Source: an uncultured Clostridium sp.
GTDB lineage: Bacteria > Bacillota > Clostridia > Clostridiales > Clostridiaceae
Length of the DNA stretch: 64,000 bases
Assembly (NCBI GenBank): GCA_934746015.1
Contig: CAKVEW010000002.1
Location: 62,001 to 126,000 of the forward strand
Direction: 5' to 3'
Position 1 is the first letter of the stretch, and the number at the start of each line of letters is the position of its first letter. Positions 25,222 to 33,692 of the stretch are shown here, piece after piece. The notes under the pieces are model-generated. The model was not told the origin of the DNA and did not search any database. It saw only the letters and a list, made by a program, of their open reading frames with translations. The translations under genes and the position numbers were made by a program.

Positions 25222-25703
25222 TCCATTGTCACCACCATCTCAACAAAAAATGCTACTATGATTGAAAAAACAAAGGCTAATATGTTCCTATAAATAGTTG
25301 CCCTTTTACCTATATATTTAGCTTCTAAAGGAATTGTAATTATACCTATTAATGTAAGTGTAGATATAAGGGCAGCTACCTGTGCTATCCCTGCTCCATT
25401 TTTCAAAAGCATATCACCAGTAGAAAATGCTACAAAGGTAGGCATCATTACCACACTTCCTAAAACTGCAGCTAAAATCACTCCAAGTATTCCACTATTA
25501 TCTCCTATTATATTTGTTATTACTTCTGGTCTTAAAGCTGCAAGTGTTATTCCAACGACTAAAATTATACCTAAAAATTGTGGAAGTATATTTTCTATTG
25601 ACTTCCATCCTTTTAATAATGCTTTATAAGTTTTTTCCTTATCTTTTTTATAAGATATTATAATTAATAAAAATGTTACTAGATAAAGAATTGATGTACT
25701 CAT
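25215..25703 (-). CDS. Permease half-protein (ArsP_1/YraQ-like), first subunit
   Basis: 162 residues and about five transmembrane segments, with the matching module GDNSGILGVILAAVLGSVVM then MPTFVAFSTGDMLLKNGAG. It is the upstream partner of the gene at 24688-25221, with translational coupling through a 7-nt overlap. The two modules share GDxSGIxGxxLAxxxGSV, which suggests an internal duplication in the full-length family that is kept here as two genes. Neither contains extra soluble domains. Confidence 0.75.
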   Translation of the reverse strand: MSTSILYLVTFLLIIISYKKDKEKTYKALLKGWKSIENILPQFLGIILVVGITLAALRPEVITNIIGDNSGILGVILAAVLGSVVMMPTFVAFSTGDMLLKNGAGIAQVAALISTLTLIGIITIPLEAKYIGKRATIYRNILAFVFSIIVAFFVEMVVTMEW

Positions 25704-25768
25704 AATAATTCACTCCATAAAATTTATTATCAATATTAATATATAAAGCATCTTTAATTTCGTGAAAA

Positions 25769-25808
25769 AGCTACTACTTTACAATGTGAATTGCAAAAAT
25801 AGTAGCTT
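25769..25808. terminator. Hairpin downstream of the beta-helix gene
   Basis: AAGCTACTA and TAGTAGCTT form a 9-bp stem that extends imperfectly inwards. On the minus strand a T-rich stretch (TTTTTCACG) follows. It lies about 27 nt after the stop of the gene at 25835. Confidence 0.68.
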
Positions 25809-25834
25809 CTATATCTTCTTCTATATTATTACTT

Positions 25835-27625
25835 TTAATTAATTGACTTACCATTAACATATAATTTATAACCATTAAAATTAATATTACTATATGTAGT
25901 ATCCTCATCTTCTAATTCTATTACGTAAGAATCACCCATTAATGTTATTTCTGAATTACTATCAAGCTTTACAACTATACTTTTTCCTTCATTGTTTTCG
26001 TTTATAATACCTTTATAACTTGATGCAGTTAAATTTAATGTTAAAGTAGATATATTATCCACCTCAATATTGCCAACTAAAGTTTGATTATTTGCATTAA
26101 AAGTTAAATTTCCACCATTTGAATTACTTGTTCCCCATTCATAAGTACCTTTAGCACTAATCAAAATATTACTTCCATAACTTAATGTTGTATTTTCTAA
26201 ATTAATAATTGCATCTGTATTAGTAATAAAAAACATTGGTGCTGTTTTGTAGTAATCAGAAGTTGAAACAATACTTAAAGAAGAATCTTTTGCTGTAAAA
26301 TTTCCTGTTCCAACAGATGCATCTCCAGACATTGATTGATAAATCATAATACCTGCTTGATCTACATCTCCTCTATTACCCTTACCAGTTGCTTTTAAAG
26401 TTGAATTTGTAACAGTTGCAGAATTTTTTCCTTCAATTACAACCATTTGAGAAGCATTTGCTAACCCTTCTGTTTTATTAATTGAAATATTTCCAGTTGA
26501 ATAGATTATAGGTGAACCACTGCCATTTGTTTCCAAATTAGAATTATTTGCAATCACAGTTCCCTCTCCCCTATCAGTTGCTAAAGTAGCACAAGAACCA
26601 CCTTGAGTTTTAATAATTACATTATCAGCTTCAATATATCCACCGTAAGTTGCATCAAGCCCTCTTGATGAACTACTTCCTGTTGTAGTAATTGTAGAAT
26701 CACTAATATAGATTTTAGAATCAGTTCCTGTTGAAAATACTGCATTACTTCCCTTTGCATTAGTTGTAATTGTTGTATTAGTTATTTTTGCTGTTGAATT
26801 GCTAGTTACTAATATTCCTGAATTTATACCATAAAACTCTGAATTCTCAGTATTTGAACTATCACCAGAATTTTTATTAACAATTGCATTTTCTAAAGTT
26901 AATTCTCCAGCATTTTTAACAAGAATTACACTTTCATCACTATTACTACTTTCATAAGTTTCATTCAAACTTTCTTCTGTTCCATCTATTTCATTTGAAG
27001 CACTAGCTGATGATGAAACATTATTGTTGCTATCTATATTTCCATTGCTTACATTTCCATTACTTTGAACACTAGTTATCAATATATTTTTAGTAATATA
27101 TACATTTAACATAGTTAAAACACTTGTTAAAATAATTGCACTAAGAATAAATATTATTATTTTATCGAAATTAATAAATGTTTCTTTGATTACTTTTTTA
27201 TTTAAGTTTGACATAATTAGATAGATAATTACAGTTGAAATTCCTAAGCTTTCAATTGCAAATGATACATAAAATATAATACTTAACTTATCATTTGATT
27301 CATTCATAGATACTATATTAGTATCAGGTGTAATCATATTACTGTTTTCTTCCTTTGGCATTCCTGATGGTGCTTCACTACCACTCCCACCACTTGGCAT
27401 TTCTAGAGGTCTTTCACTGTTATTTTCATCATTCGGTATTTCCAATGATGTTTCACTATCTGTTTTATTACCTGGAACTTCTGGTGGTCTTTCACTATTA
27501 TTTTGAATCATATTAGAGTTTGTAGATTCAATATTATTTTTAGCAGAATTCATTGTAAAGAAGATAGATACACCTAGCAAAATAAATAAAATTAAAGCAA
27601 TAATATTTTTAAATTTTCTAGACAT
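25835..27625 (-). CDS. Membrane protein with Pro-rich repeats and C-terminal beta-helix domain
   Basis: About 596 residues. An N-terminal transmembrane segment is followed by a Pro/Glu/Ser-rich linker with repeated SERPPEVP/SERPLEMP-like units, two further transmembrane segments (around residues 115-137 and 155-178), an Asn/Ser-rich spacer, and a 360-residue domain of short strand repeats (IVTSNSTAKITNTTITTNAK, KIYISDSTITTTGSSSSRGL). The repeats indicate a right-handed parallel beta-helix, similar to carbohydrate-binding DUF4353-type surface proteins. ATG 27625 is chosen (GGAG 9 nt upstream). It is probably a cell-surface binding protein; no catalytic residues can be named. Confidence 0.78.
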   Translation of the reverse strand: MSRKFKNIIALILFILLGVSIFFTMNSAKNNIESTNSNMIQNNSERPPEVPGNKTDSETSLEIPNDENNSERPLEMPSGGSGSEAPSGMPKEENSNMITPDTNIVSMNESNDKLSIIFYVSFAIESLGISTVIIYLIMSNLNKKVIKETFINFDKIIIFILSAIILTSVLTMLNVYITKNILITSVQSNGNVSNGNIDSNNNVSSSASASNEIDGTEESLNETYESSNSDESVILVKNAGELTLENAIVNKNSGDSSNTENSEFYGINSGILVTSNSTAKITNTTITTNAKGSNAVFSTGTDSKIYISDSTITTTGSSSSRGLDATYGGYIEADNVIIKTQGGSCATLATDRGEGTVIANNSNLETNGSGSPIIYSTGNISINKTEGLANASQMVVIEGKNSATVTNSTLKATGKGNRGDVDQAGIMIYQSMSGDASVGTGNFTAKDSSLSIVSTSDYYKTAPMFFITNTDAIINLENTTLSYGSNILISAKGTYEWGTSNSNGGNLTFNANNQTLVGNIEVDNISTLTLNLTASSYKGIINENNEGKSIVVKLDSNSEITLMGDSYVIELEDEDTTYSNINFNGYKLYVNGKSIN

Positions 27626-27906
27626 TTCCTTCACTCTCCTTATTAAATTTGATTATTATAGATTAATAAAGTAATTTCTAAAAAGTATTTATTTCACTCT
27701 TTCTTTATTTACTCTAATTATAAATCCGCTTTGTTACAAATTAATAACAAAATTTTATTAATATTTATATAATTTGATAAACTTAGTATAAATTTATATA
27801 ATATGATTATATTTACTTATATATCTCATTGCTAAAAATAAGTTAAGCAATGAAATATCAATGAATTTTATAACAAATTCAAATAAATTTAGTTTGGAGA
27901 TATATT

Positions 27907-29115
27907 ATGAAAAAATTTATATTAGTAATACTTATTATAGTTATTTCACTTTTTTCTGGTTATCTAATAGGAAAATTTATAAATAGAGCTAATATTGAAA
28001 ACAATAACGGTAAAAATTCTTCATCAAATAGCTCTAATGAAAATAATAATCATGAAGAAAGCAATGAAGAATCTACTTCAGCAGATAAAGAAATTGTTAT
28101 AGACAATAATATAGAAAAGAAAGCTAAAAAGCTTCTAGAAGCCATGACAATAGAAGAAAAAATTGGTCAAATGTTTCTTATTAGATGTAATAATGTTACT
28201 GCATTTGATGATATAGAAAATTATAAAGTCGGTGGTTTTATATTATTTGACGAAAATATACAAGGAGAAACTAAAGAAAGTTTATCATCTAAAATTAAAT
28301 CTTATCAAGAAAACTCATCAATCAATATGATTATTGCAATAGATGAGGAAGGTGGTATTGTTAATAGGTTAAGTTGGTATCCTGAATTTAGAGCTGTCCC
28401 ATTTTACTCACCACAAGAATTGTATAATGAAGGAGGATATCCTCTAATTATTAATGATACAAAAGAAAAAGCTACTCTTCTGAAATCCCTTGGAATTAAT
28501 ATGAACTTAGCACCAGTTTGTGATATTTCAACAAACCCTAATGATTATATTTATCCAAGAACCTTTGGAAAAGATGCTGAAGAAACAGCTACTTATATAA
28601 AAACTGTAGTTAAAACTATGAAAGAAAATAAAATAGGTTCTACTTTAAAACATTTTCCTGGCTATGGTAGCAATTTAGATACCCATTCAGGTATGTCTAC
28701 TGATAATAGAAGTTATGAGAGCTTTGTTAATAATGACTTTATTCCTTTTAAAGCTGGAATAGATGCAGGTGTTGATAGTATTTTAGTATCTCATAATATT
28801 ATTAGCTCAATAGATGAAACACTTCCTGCTTCTTTATCTAAACCACTTCATGATATTATTAGAAATGATTTAGGCTTTAATGGAGTAATAATGACTGATG
28901 ACTTACAAATGAGTGCGATTAAAGAATATATAGGTGAAGTTAATTCTGTAATTTTTGCAGTAAACTCTGGAAATGATTTAATTATATCTTCAGATTATAA
29001 TATTCAAATTCCAACTGTAATAGAAGCTGTAAAAAATGGAGATATAAAAGAAGAAGTTATAGATAAGGCTGTTTTAAGAGTATTAAAGCTAAAATTAGAC
29101 CTAGGTATTATATAA
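27907..29115 (+). CDS. GH3 glycosidase, beta-N-acetylhexosaminidase-like
   Basis: 402 residues. A signal anchor (about 3-24) and an Asn/Ser/Glu-rich linker precede a single GH3 N-terminal domain. Key motifs are AIDEEGGIVNRL, TLKHFPGYGSNLDTHSGMS with the KHFPGxGxxxxDTH motif and catalytic His-Asp dyad of NagZ-type enzymes, and GVIMTDDLQMSAI with the nucleophile Asp. It probably trims GlcNAc from peptidoglycan fragments at the cell surface. The C-terminal GH3 domain is absent, as in NagZ. It is monocistronic. Confidence 0.9.
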   Translation: MKKFILVILIIVISLFSGYLIGKFINRANIENNNGKNSSSNSSNENNNHEESNEESTSADKEIVIDNNIEKKAKKLLEAMTIEEKIGQMFLIRCNNVTAFDDIENYKVGGFILFDENIQGETKESLSSKIKSYQENSSINMIIAIDEEGGIVNRLSWYPEFRAVPFYSPQELYNEGGYPLIINDTKEKATLLKSLGINMNLAPVCDISTNPNDYIYPRTFGKDAEETATYIKTVVKTMKENKIGSTLKHFPGYGSNLDTHSGMSTDNRSYESFVNNDFIPFKAGIDAGVDSILVSHNIISSIDETLPASLSKPLHDIIRNDLGFNGVIMTDDLQMSAIKEYIGEVNSVIFAVNSGNDLIISSDYNIQIPTVIEAVKNGDIKEEVIDKAVLRVLKLKLDLGII

Positions 29116-29202
29116 ATATTTAGTATAATGTACTTCTTAAACAGTTCGTTTTTAAGCTTCAAAAAAGCTTTCTACAATAAAATTCACAGTAAAATCACAA
29201 CA

Positions 29203-29233
29203 AAAAAGGTCGAGCAATATGCCCGACCTTTTT
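29203..29233. terminator. Bidirectional terminator
   Basis: AAAAAGGTCG and CGACCTTTTT flank a small GC core with an AATAT loop. It lies between the GH3 gene and the convergent membrane cluster. Confidence 0.85.
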
Positions 29234-29260
29234 CAGTTTACATTAATATAATATTATAAA

Positions 29261-29488
29261 TTACTCTTCCTTCTTTATTAGCTTTATTCCAGCCAAAAGT
29301 GAAATCAATGCTAATAATCCAAATTTCATCCAATTCATTAATAGCCAAAAATCACTACCTAAAATTACACTTGGCGATGTATTAACCTCATCTACATAAA
29401 TGGATAAGTTGTAGAAGGTTTTAAGTGATATGAATAACGAAGTTAGACTTAAGATTAATATAAATAAATCTATTATCTTTTTTCTCAT
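29261..29488 (-). CDS. Small membrane protein, 75 residues
   Basis: Two predicted transmembrane segments (about 5-27 and 50-68) separated by a short polar loop, with a KKEE tail. I do not recognise a family. It is the last gene of a minus-strand cluster of small membrane proteins starting with the DUF2975 gene, and lies 24 nt downstream of the lipoprotein gene. A GGGAG site precedes the ATG. Confidence 0.65.
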   Translation of the reverse strand: MRKKIIDLFILILSLTSLFISLKTFYNLSIYVDEVNTSPSVILGSDFWLLMNWMKFGLLALISLLAGIKLIKKEE

Positions 29489-29512
29489 TGAATTCTCCCT
29501 TTATATATAGCT

Positions 29513-29890
29513 TTAATTTAAAATAAATTCTAAAACATTTAAAGAATTATTATCTATTGAAATATTATAAATTTTATTTTTCTTAGCGTGAAAATCTATA
29601 TTAAACTTTTGACTTACATATTCATTATCATGTTCATCAATAACCTTAAGAGTAAATTCATCACTTTCAATATATAATTTAATTTTTTCTCCATCTTCTA
29701 TAAGACTATTATCAGCATTAGAAACTCCACCCGAACTATTCTGCTTATAAAATCCAATACTTATAAGCCTATATCCACTACTATTAGTAATTATCAAATT
29801 ATATATTTCTTTTTTTTGTGAACATCCTCCAATAAATTCTAATATAAGAATTATTAAAATTATAAAACTAATATTAATTTTAGCCTTCAT
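29513..29890 (-). CDS. Putative lipoprotein, 125 residues
   Basis: MKAKINISFIILIILILEFI followed by GGC is a clear lipoprotein signal peptide. The mature part is mostly beta strand (IYNLIITNSSGYRLISIGFY, then FTLKVIDEHDNEYVSQKF) and may form an immunoglobulin-like or jelly-roll domain. I recognise no family. ATG 29890 is preferred because AAGGAT is upstream at good spacing; an in-frame extension to 29926 would overlap the upstream membrane gene. It probably shares the transcript of the cluster. Confidence 0.65.
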   Translation of the reverse strand: MKAKINISFIILIILILEFIGGCSQKKEIYNLIITNSSGYRLISIGFYKQNSSGGVSNADNSLIEDGEKIKLYIESDEFTLKVIDEHDNEYVSQKFNIDFHAKKNKIYNISIDNNSLNVLEFILN

Positions 29891-29897
29891 AAATTTC

Positions 29898-30224
29898 TTA
29901 TCCTTCTCTATTACAATGATGTTCATTTCTGTATATAACCAAAGTAATGATGTTTAATGTAATTGTAACACTGATCAGTATTAATATCATAAACACTAAA
30001 GCATTGCTAGTATCCATAAGCGCAGACCAATCTGAAATATTAACTAAATGATTGTTATAAATAATCTGAAAGAATATTGAAATAGAACACAGACTTAAAC
30101 TTGTTACTGAAAAGGCTACCCAATTTCTATGTTTTGATTTATTGTATTTAGTAATATTAATAATAGAAAGTATCCAAGCTATTAAACCAAGGACTAAACT
30201 AGCAGGATTAAGTAAAACAATCAT
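29898..30224 (-). CDS. Small membrane protein, 108 residues
   Basis: Three to four transmembrane segments can be seen: ASLVLGLIAWILSIINI, WVAFSVTSLSLCSISIFF, and a long C-terminal ALVFMILILISVTITLNIIT. The motif KHRNWVAFS after the first segment recurs in small clostridial membrane proteins of unknown function. A GGAGAAT site precedes the ATG. It lies between the DUF4173 gene and the lipoprotein gene on the same strand. Confidence 0.66.
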   Translation of the reverse strand: MIVLLNPASLVLGLIAWILSIINITKYNKSKHRNWVAFSVTSLSLCSISIFFQIIYNNHLVNISDWSALMDTSNALVFMILILISVTITLNIITLVIYRNEHHCNREG

Positions 30225-30251
30225 ATTATTCTCCTTTCATATGAACATTTT

Positions 30252-32105
30252 CTATTTTAATACCTTATTATTAAAATAGTTATACTCATACCAATGTTCA
30301 GGTGCAACTCGTTTATTTGCCCACATATTATAATATTCCCTACTTATTAATCCATTTCTTCTACCTTCATCAATAGCATCCTTTGCATCTAAAGATAGCC
30401 TTGAAATATACCATAGGTCTATTTCTTCCCTCTGATTTATAAGCTTAATATTTTCTTTTGCAATAAAATTATCTATATTAGCATAATTTAAAGCTAGATA
30501 TATAGCCATAGCCACTATAGCAATAGACTTAAATAAATTCTTTTCTCTCCATATAAATAAGAGAAGGAAAAAAAGTGATATACATAAGAACACTGTAAAG
30601 GATTGAACTAAAACTCTAAGTCTTGTATATCCAAACTCTCCTATATATAAATTCATCTTATATATTGCAGCTACACCCATATTCATAGTTAAAACTGTAA
30701 TTATACTATAAAAAGTATTTAATATATTATTTGCTTTTGAACTATTAACTATTGTTTTTACCTTAATAGAAATTATCATAATTAGATTTATTACTACTAA
30801 AAATACTAGTTGGAAGAATCCCTTCCTAGCATAATCTGAAGATGTTACACCTACTGGTAATTCTTTATTTAAATACAAATAAGAAACTTGTATCTTAGTA
30901 AATACCAAGTATATTAATATTATTGAAGCTAAAATAGTAACTATTGTAGTTGCATTGAAGGTTTTATTAAAACTCTTATTATTTATTTTTTTAACCTTCG
31001 TAGCTGATAATGTATAGTTTAATCCATAAACTAAAAACATTACAGCTATAGCTATAATAACTCTAATAACAAAATCGTAAATATTTTTTATATTAATGTA
31101 ATCCCAAATATTTGATAAATAATAATTAAAGACTTCATCAGCTCCTGAAAGTAACATCAATAATACTATAACTAAGGGTACAGAAATTACTATTCCTTTA
31201 AATATGTGTTTTGAATACCCATTTTTCTTTTCTCTATCTACCTTTCCAAATTTCTCTTTTAATTCAACTGAAAGCTTTGAAGTATTTTCAATTGATTGCC
31301 CAACTATTAATTCTAAGAAAGCTGCTATAAATGTATATAACTTAAATGGTATGCTATCATAAGTTAATAATAAAAATCCTGAAAATAAGCTTGCTGGAAC
31401 AATTATTATATTTAAAACCCTAAATACTTCGTTTGTAAATATCCCATATGTTATTGAAAGCAAGATACTTGCAACAACAAAAAAGAACCCTAAAAAGCTT
31501 TTATTTCTAATGCCTACAATATTAATAAATAGAATAACCATTAAAACTATTATAATAGGAACTGAAACTCCTAAATAATTAAAAACAAATACTGAAAATA
31601 AAGCTCCTACAAGGAAGGATAGAAGAATAAGATTTAAAGCCTTTTTATTATTCATTCTTCCCTTTTCTAATTCCATGAATGGATTCCTTGTAGAGTATCT
31701 GTTGTTAATGTTATAAGTTTTAGCTAAAGCTTCAACAGCTAAAGATTTATAATTTAGGAATTTGCACTTTTTAACTACATTTATTAATAAATCTTTTTCA
31801 AAATTATTAATATTGTTTGCAAACCTACAATCCTCCAATACTAAATCTTCATTTAGTAACTGAAGATCAGTATTCGTAGCATCTACGAACACTAAACTAA
31901 TATTGTAATTATCCATTTTAAAGTTCTTTTCATGTTTTATTAAATTTGATGTTCCTACTTTTATATTATCTTTAGTCCATCTTTCAATACATTTTTCTGG
32001 AGTTTCATTATCCCTTATAGAAATAACTGGTAATCTGTTTTTCTCCCTCTTCAATAAAAGTAATTTTTCTTCTTTCATTAAAACTAATGATACAACATTG
32101 ACCAT
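30252..32105 (-). CDS. DUF4173 membrane protein with N-terminal Nudix-like domain
   Basis: 617 residues. The C-terminal 460 are polytopic and carry DUF4173 landmarks (LLSGADEVFNYYLSNIW and VSYLYLNKELPVGVTSSDYA then RKGFFQLV). The N-terminal 120 residues are soluble: VVSLVLMKEEKLLLLKRE looks like the first Nudix strands, and in VISIRDNETPEKCIERW the Glu and Arg fall at Nudix-box spacing, although the glycines and the REUxEE acidic residues are missing. This suggests an inactive, ligand-sensing Nudix domain fused to a membrane domain. It follows the XRE gene by 11 nt. Confidence 0.8.
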   Translation of the reverse strand: MVNVVSLVLMKEEKLLLLKREKNRLPVISIRDNETPEKCIERWTKDNIKVGTSNLIKHEKNFKMDNYNISLVFVDATNTDLQLLNEDLVLEDCRFANNINNFEKDLLINVVKKCKFLNYKSLAVEALAKTYNINNRYSTRNPFMELEKGRMNNKKALNLILLSFLVGALFSVFVFNYLGVSVPIIIVLMVILFINIVGIRNKSFLGFFFVVASILLSITYGIFTNEVFRVLNIIIVPASLFSGFLLLTYDSIPFKLYTFIAAFLELIVGQSIENTSKLSVELKEKFGKVDREKKNGYSKHIFKGIVISVPLVIVLLMLLSGADEVFNYYLSNIWDYINIKNIYDFVIRVIIAIAVMFLVYGLNYTLSATKVKKINNKSFNKTFNATTIVTILASIILIYLVFTKIQVSYLYLNKELPVGVTSSDYARKGFFQLVFLVVINLIMIISIKVKTIVNSSKANNILNTFYSIITVLTMNMGVAAIYKMNLYIGEFGYTRLRVLVQSFTVFLCISLFFLLLFIWREKNLFKSIAIVAMAIYLALNYANIDNFIAKENIKLINQREEIDLWYISRLSLDAKDAIDEGRRNGLISREYYNMWANKRVAPEHWYEYNYFNNKVLK

Positions 32106-32116
32106 ATTCCACTCCT

Positions 32117-32323
32117 CTATTCATCTACATATTCTAATATATCCCCTGGCTGACAGTTAAGTTCTTTACAAATTGCTTCTAATGTTGAAAACCTCACTGC
32201 CTTAGCCTTATTATTTTTTAATATAGAAAGATTTGCATTAGTAATTCCAACTCTTTCTGCTAATTCATTTAAAGACATCTTTCTTTTAGCCATCATAACA
32301 TCTAAATTTACTACTATTCCCAT
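32117..32323 (-). CDS. XRE-family HTH regulator (YozG-like)
   Basis: 68 residues comprising little more than a Cro/C1 helix-turn-helix: MAKRKMSLNELAERVGITNA and LSILKNNKAKAVRFSTLEAI, ending CQPGDILEY. This is the YozG subfamily that habitually sits beside DUF2975 membrane proteins, as it does here (14 nt gap). It probably represses this membrane-protein cluster. Confidence 0.9.
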   Translation of the reverse strand: MGIVVNLDVMMAKRKMSLNELAERVGITNANLSILKNNKAKAVRFSTLEAICKELNCQPGDILEYVDE

Positions 32324-32336
32324 GTTATTCTCCTTA

Positions 32337-32831
32337 TCATATAGTTAAATCATTTTCTTCTTTAAAGGACACAGCCTTATCAAATACCTTCGCTAAAATA
32401 TATATAAAGGCAGCAGCAAACAAAAATATAAATATCTCCATATCAGTATGAATTCCCATATTATCTACATAAATAAATTTGAATTGTTTAAAATTAGAGT
32501 TTATAAAAAAATTTATTAAATAACATGCTGATATAATTAGACAAGCTACTGAAATCTTTTTAAAAGCAACTGCATTAGATCTAACAAAGGGATCTCCCTT
32601 TACCAGTGTCTTTATTATACCCTTTAGCATAAAAACTATATAAAATAAGCTACTTATTCCTATTACTAATAATGATATTATTATACCTTTACTAATTATT
32701 ACTTCTTCAATTCCTCTTTTTATAAAAGTATCGTAGACAAGTATTCCTGTAAGAATTATTCCTAAAATAATAGTAATATTTAGAATTACAGATAATACCT
32801 TTGATAAGCTTTTTTCATTTTTCATTTCCAT
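32337..32831 (-). CDS. DUF2975 membrane protein
   Basis: 164 residues with four transmembrane segments. The motif VKGDPFVRSNAVAFKKISVA in the centre is diagnostic of DUF2975. It is the first gene of the cluster DUF2975-XRE-DUF4173-small membrane proteins. Family function is unknown; the constant pairing with a YozG-type regulator suggests a membrane sensor or a target of that regulator. Confidence 0.87.
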   Translation of the reverse strand: MEMKNEKSLSKVLSVILNITIILGIILTGILVYDTFIKRGIEEVIISKGIIISLLVIGISSLFYIVFMLKGIIKTLVKGDPFVRSNAVAFKKISVACLIISACYLINFFINSNFKQFKFIYVDNMGIHTDMEIFIFLFAAAFIYILAKVFDKAVSFKEENDLTI

Positions 32832-33043
32832 ATAACCCCTCCTATTTCATAACTATATACTACCATCAAGTGCAATCTTTTTCAATATGTTTTTATCGAA
32901 AAACAATAATATATATTTTTTCCTTTTTAAGCATAATAGTTTCCAAATAAAGAATTAACTCTTTATTTTATGAAATGTTCTTAATAAACTTTTCAAATCG
33001 TATATAATATTAAGTGACATACTTACTTAGGAGGAATTATTAA

Positions 33044-33490
33044 GTGATAAAAATTGAAAATTTAAATAATATTAATAATAAGGATATGGAAGAAATACTA
33101 AACACATGGGAGTCATCCATAAGAGCAACACATAACTTTTTAACTGAAGATGATATAATATCACTAAGGCCTCAAGTTATAGAAGGTGCTAAATATGTTA
33201 GTAAGCTTTTATGTGTAAGAGATCATCAAGGCATTATAAAAGCTTTTATGGGAATACATAATTTTAAAATTGAAATGTTATTTGTAAGTAATGAGAGTAG
33301 AGGAAAAGGAATTGGCAAAAAACTTGTAGAACATGCAATAGAATTATTAAATATAGATTATGTAGATGTAAATGAACAAAACCCTCAAGCAGTAGGATTT
33401 TATAAACATATGGGATTTCAAATTTTTAAAAAATCTGAGTTTGATGAACAAGGTAATCCATTCCCTATACTTCATATGAAATTAAAATAA
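33044..33490 (+). CDS. GNAT N-acetyltransferase, YjaB-like
   Basis: 148 residues. The N-terminal WESSIRATHNFLTEDDI is characteristic of the YjaB branch, FVSNESRGKGIGKKLVEHAI is the acetyl-CoA loop and VNEQNPQAVGFYKHMGF the C-terminal motif. The start is GTG 33044 with a GGAGGA site 10 nt upstream. It is monocistronic with its own terminator. The substrate is unknown. Confidence 0.87.
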   Translation: MIKIENLNNINNKDMEEILNTWESSIRATHNFLTEDDIISLRPQVIEGAKYVSKLLCVRDHQGIIKAFMGIHNFKIEMLFVSNESRGKGIGKKLVEHAIELLNIDYVDVNEQNPQAVGFYKHMGFQIFKKSEFDEQGNPFPILHMKLK

Positions 33491-33527
33491 TAATACAAGT
33501 TATAATATTAAAGTATTAGTAAAATAA

Positions 33528-33555
33528 AGTCTATGGATTTTGAAATCCATAGACT
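33528..33555 (+). terminator. Terminator of the GNAT gene
   Basis: AGTCTATGGATTT and AAATCCATAGACT form a perfect 13-bp stem with a 2-nt loop, so the real loop probably takes a few pairs more. Confidence 0.7.
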
Positions 33556-33636
33556 CATTAATTAAAACACTATATATAATATTAAATTTTTTTTATAACC
33601 TTCTCTTCACTATTCATTGTTATTTATTTCTTTTTT

Positions 33637-33690
33637 AATTCTTTAATTCTTTCATTTTTTAATTCTTTCATTCTTAAATTTGCGTAGCAC
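33637..33690 (-). repeat. AATGAAAGAATTAAA-type repeats after the pentapeptide gene
   Basis: In the minus sense the sequence immediately after the stop codon of the gene at 33693 reads GAAGTGCTACGC and then several AATGAAAGAATTAAA units. The GTGCT start echoes the 71-bp repeats (both begin GTGCTG), and the body resembles the array after glnS. It looks like a diverged member of a family of 3'-UTR repeats. Confidence 0.45.
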
Positions 33691-33692
33691 TT

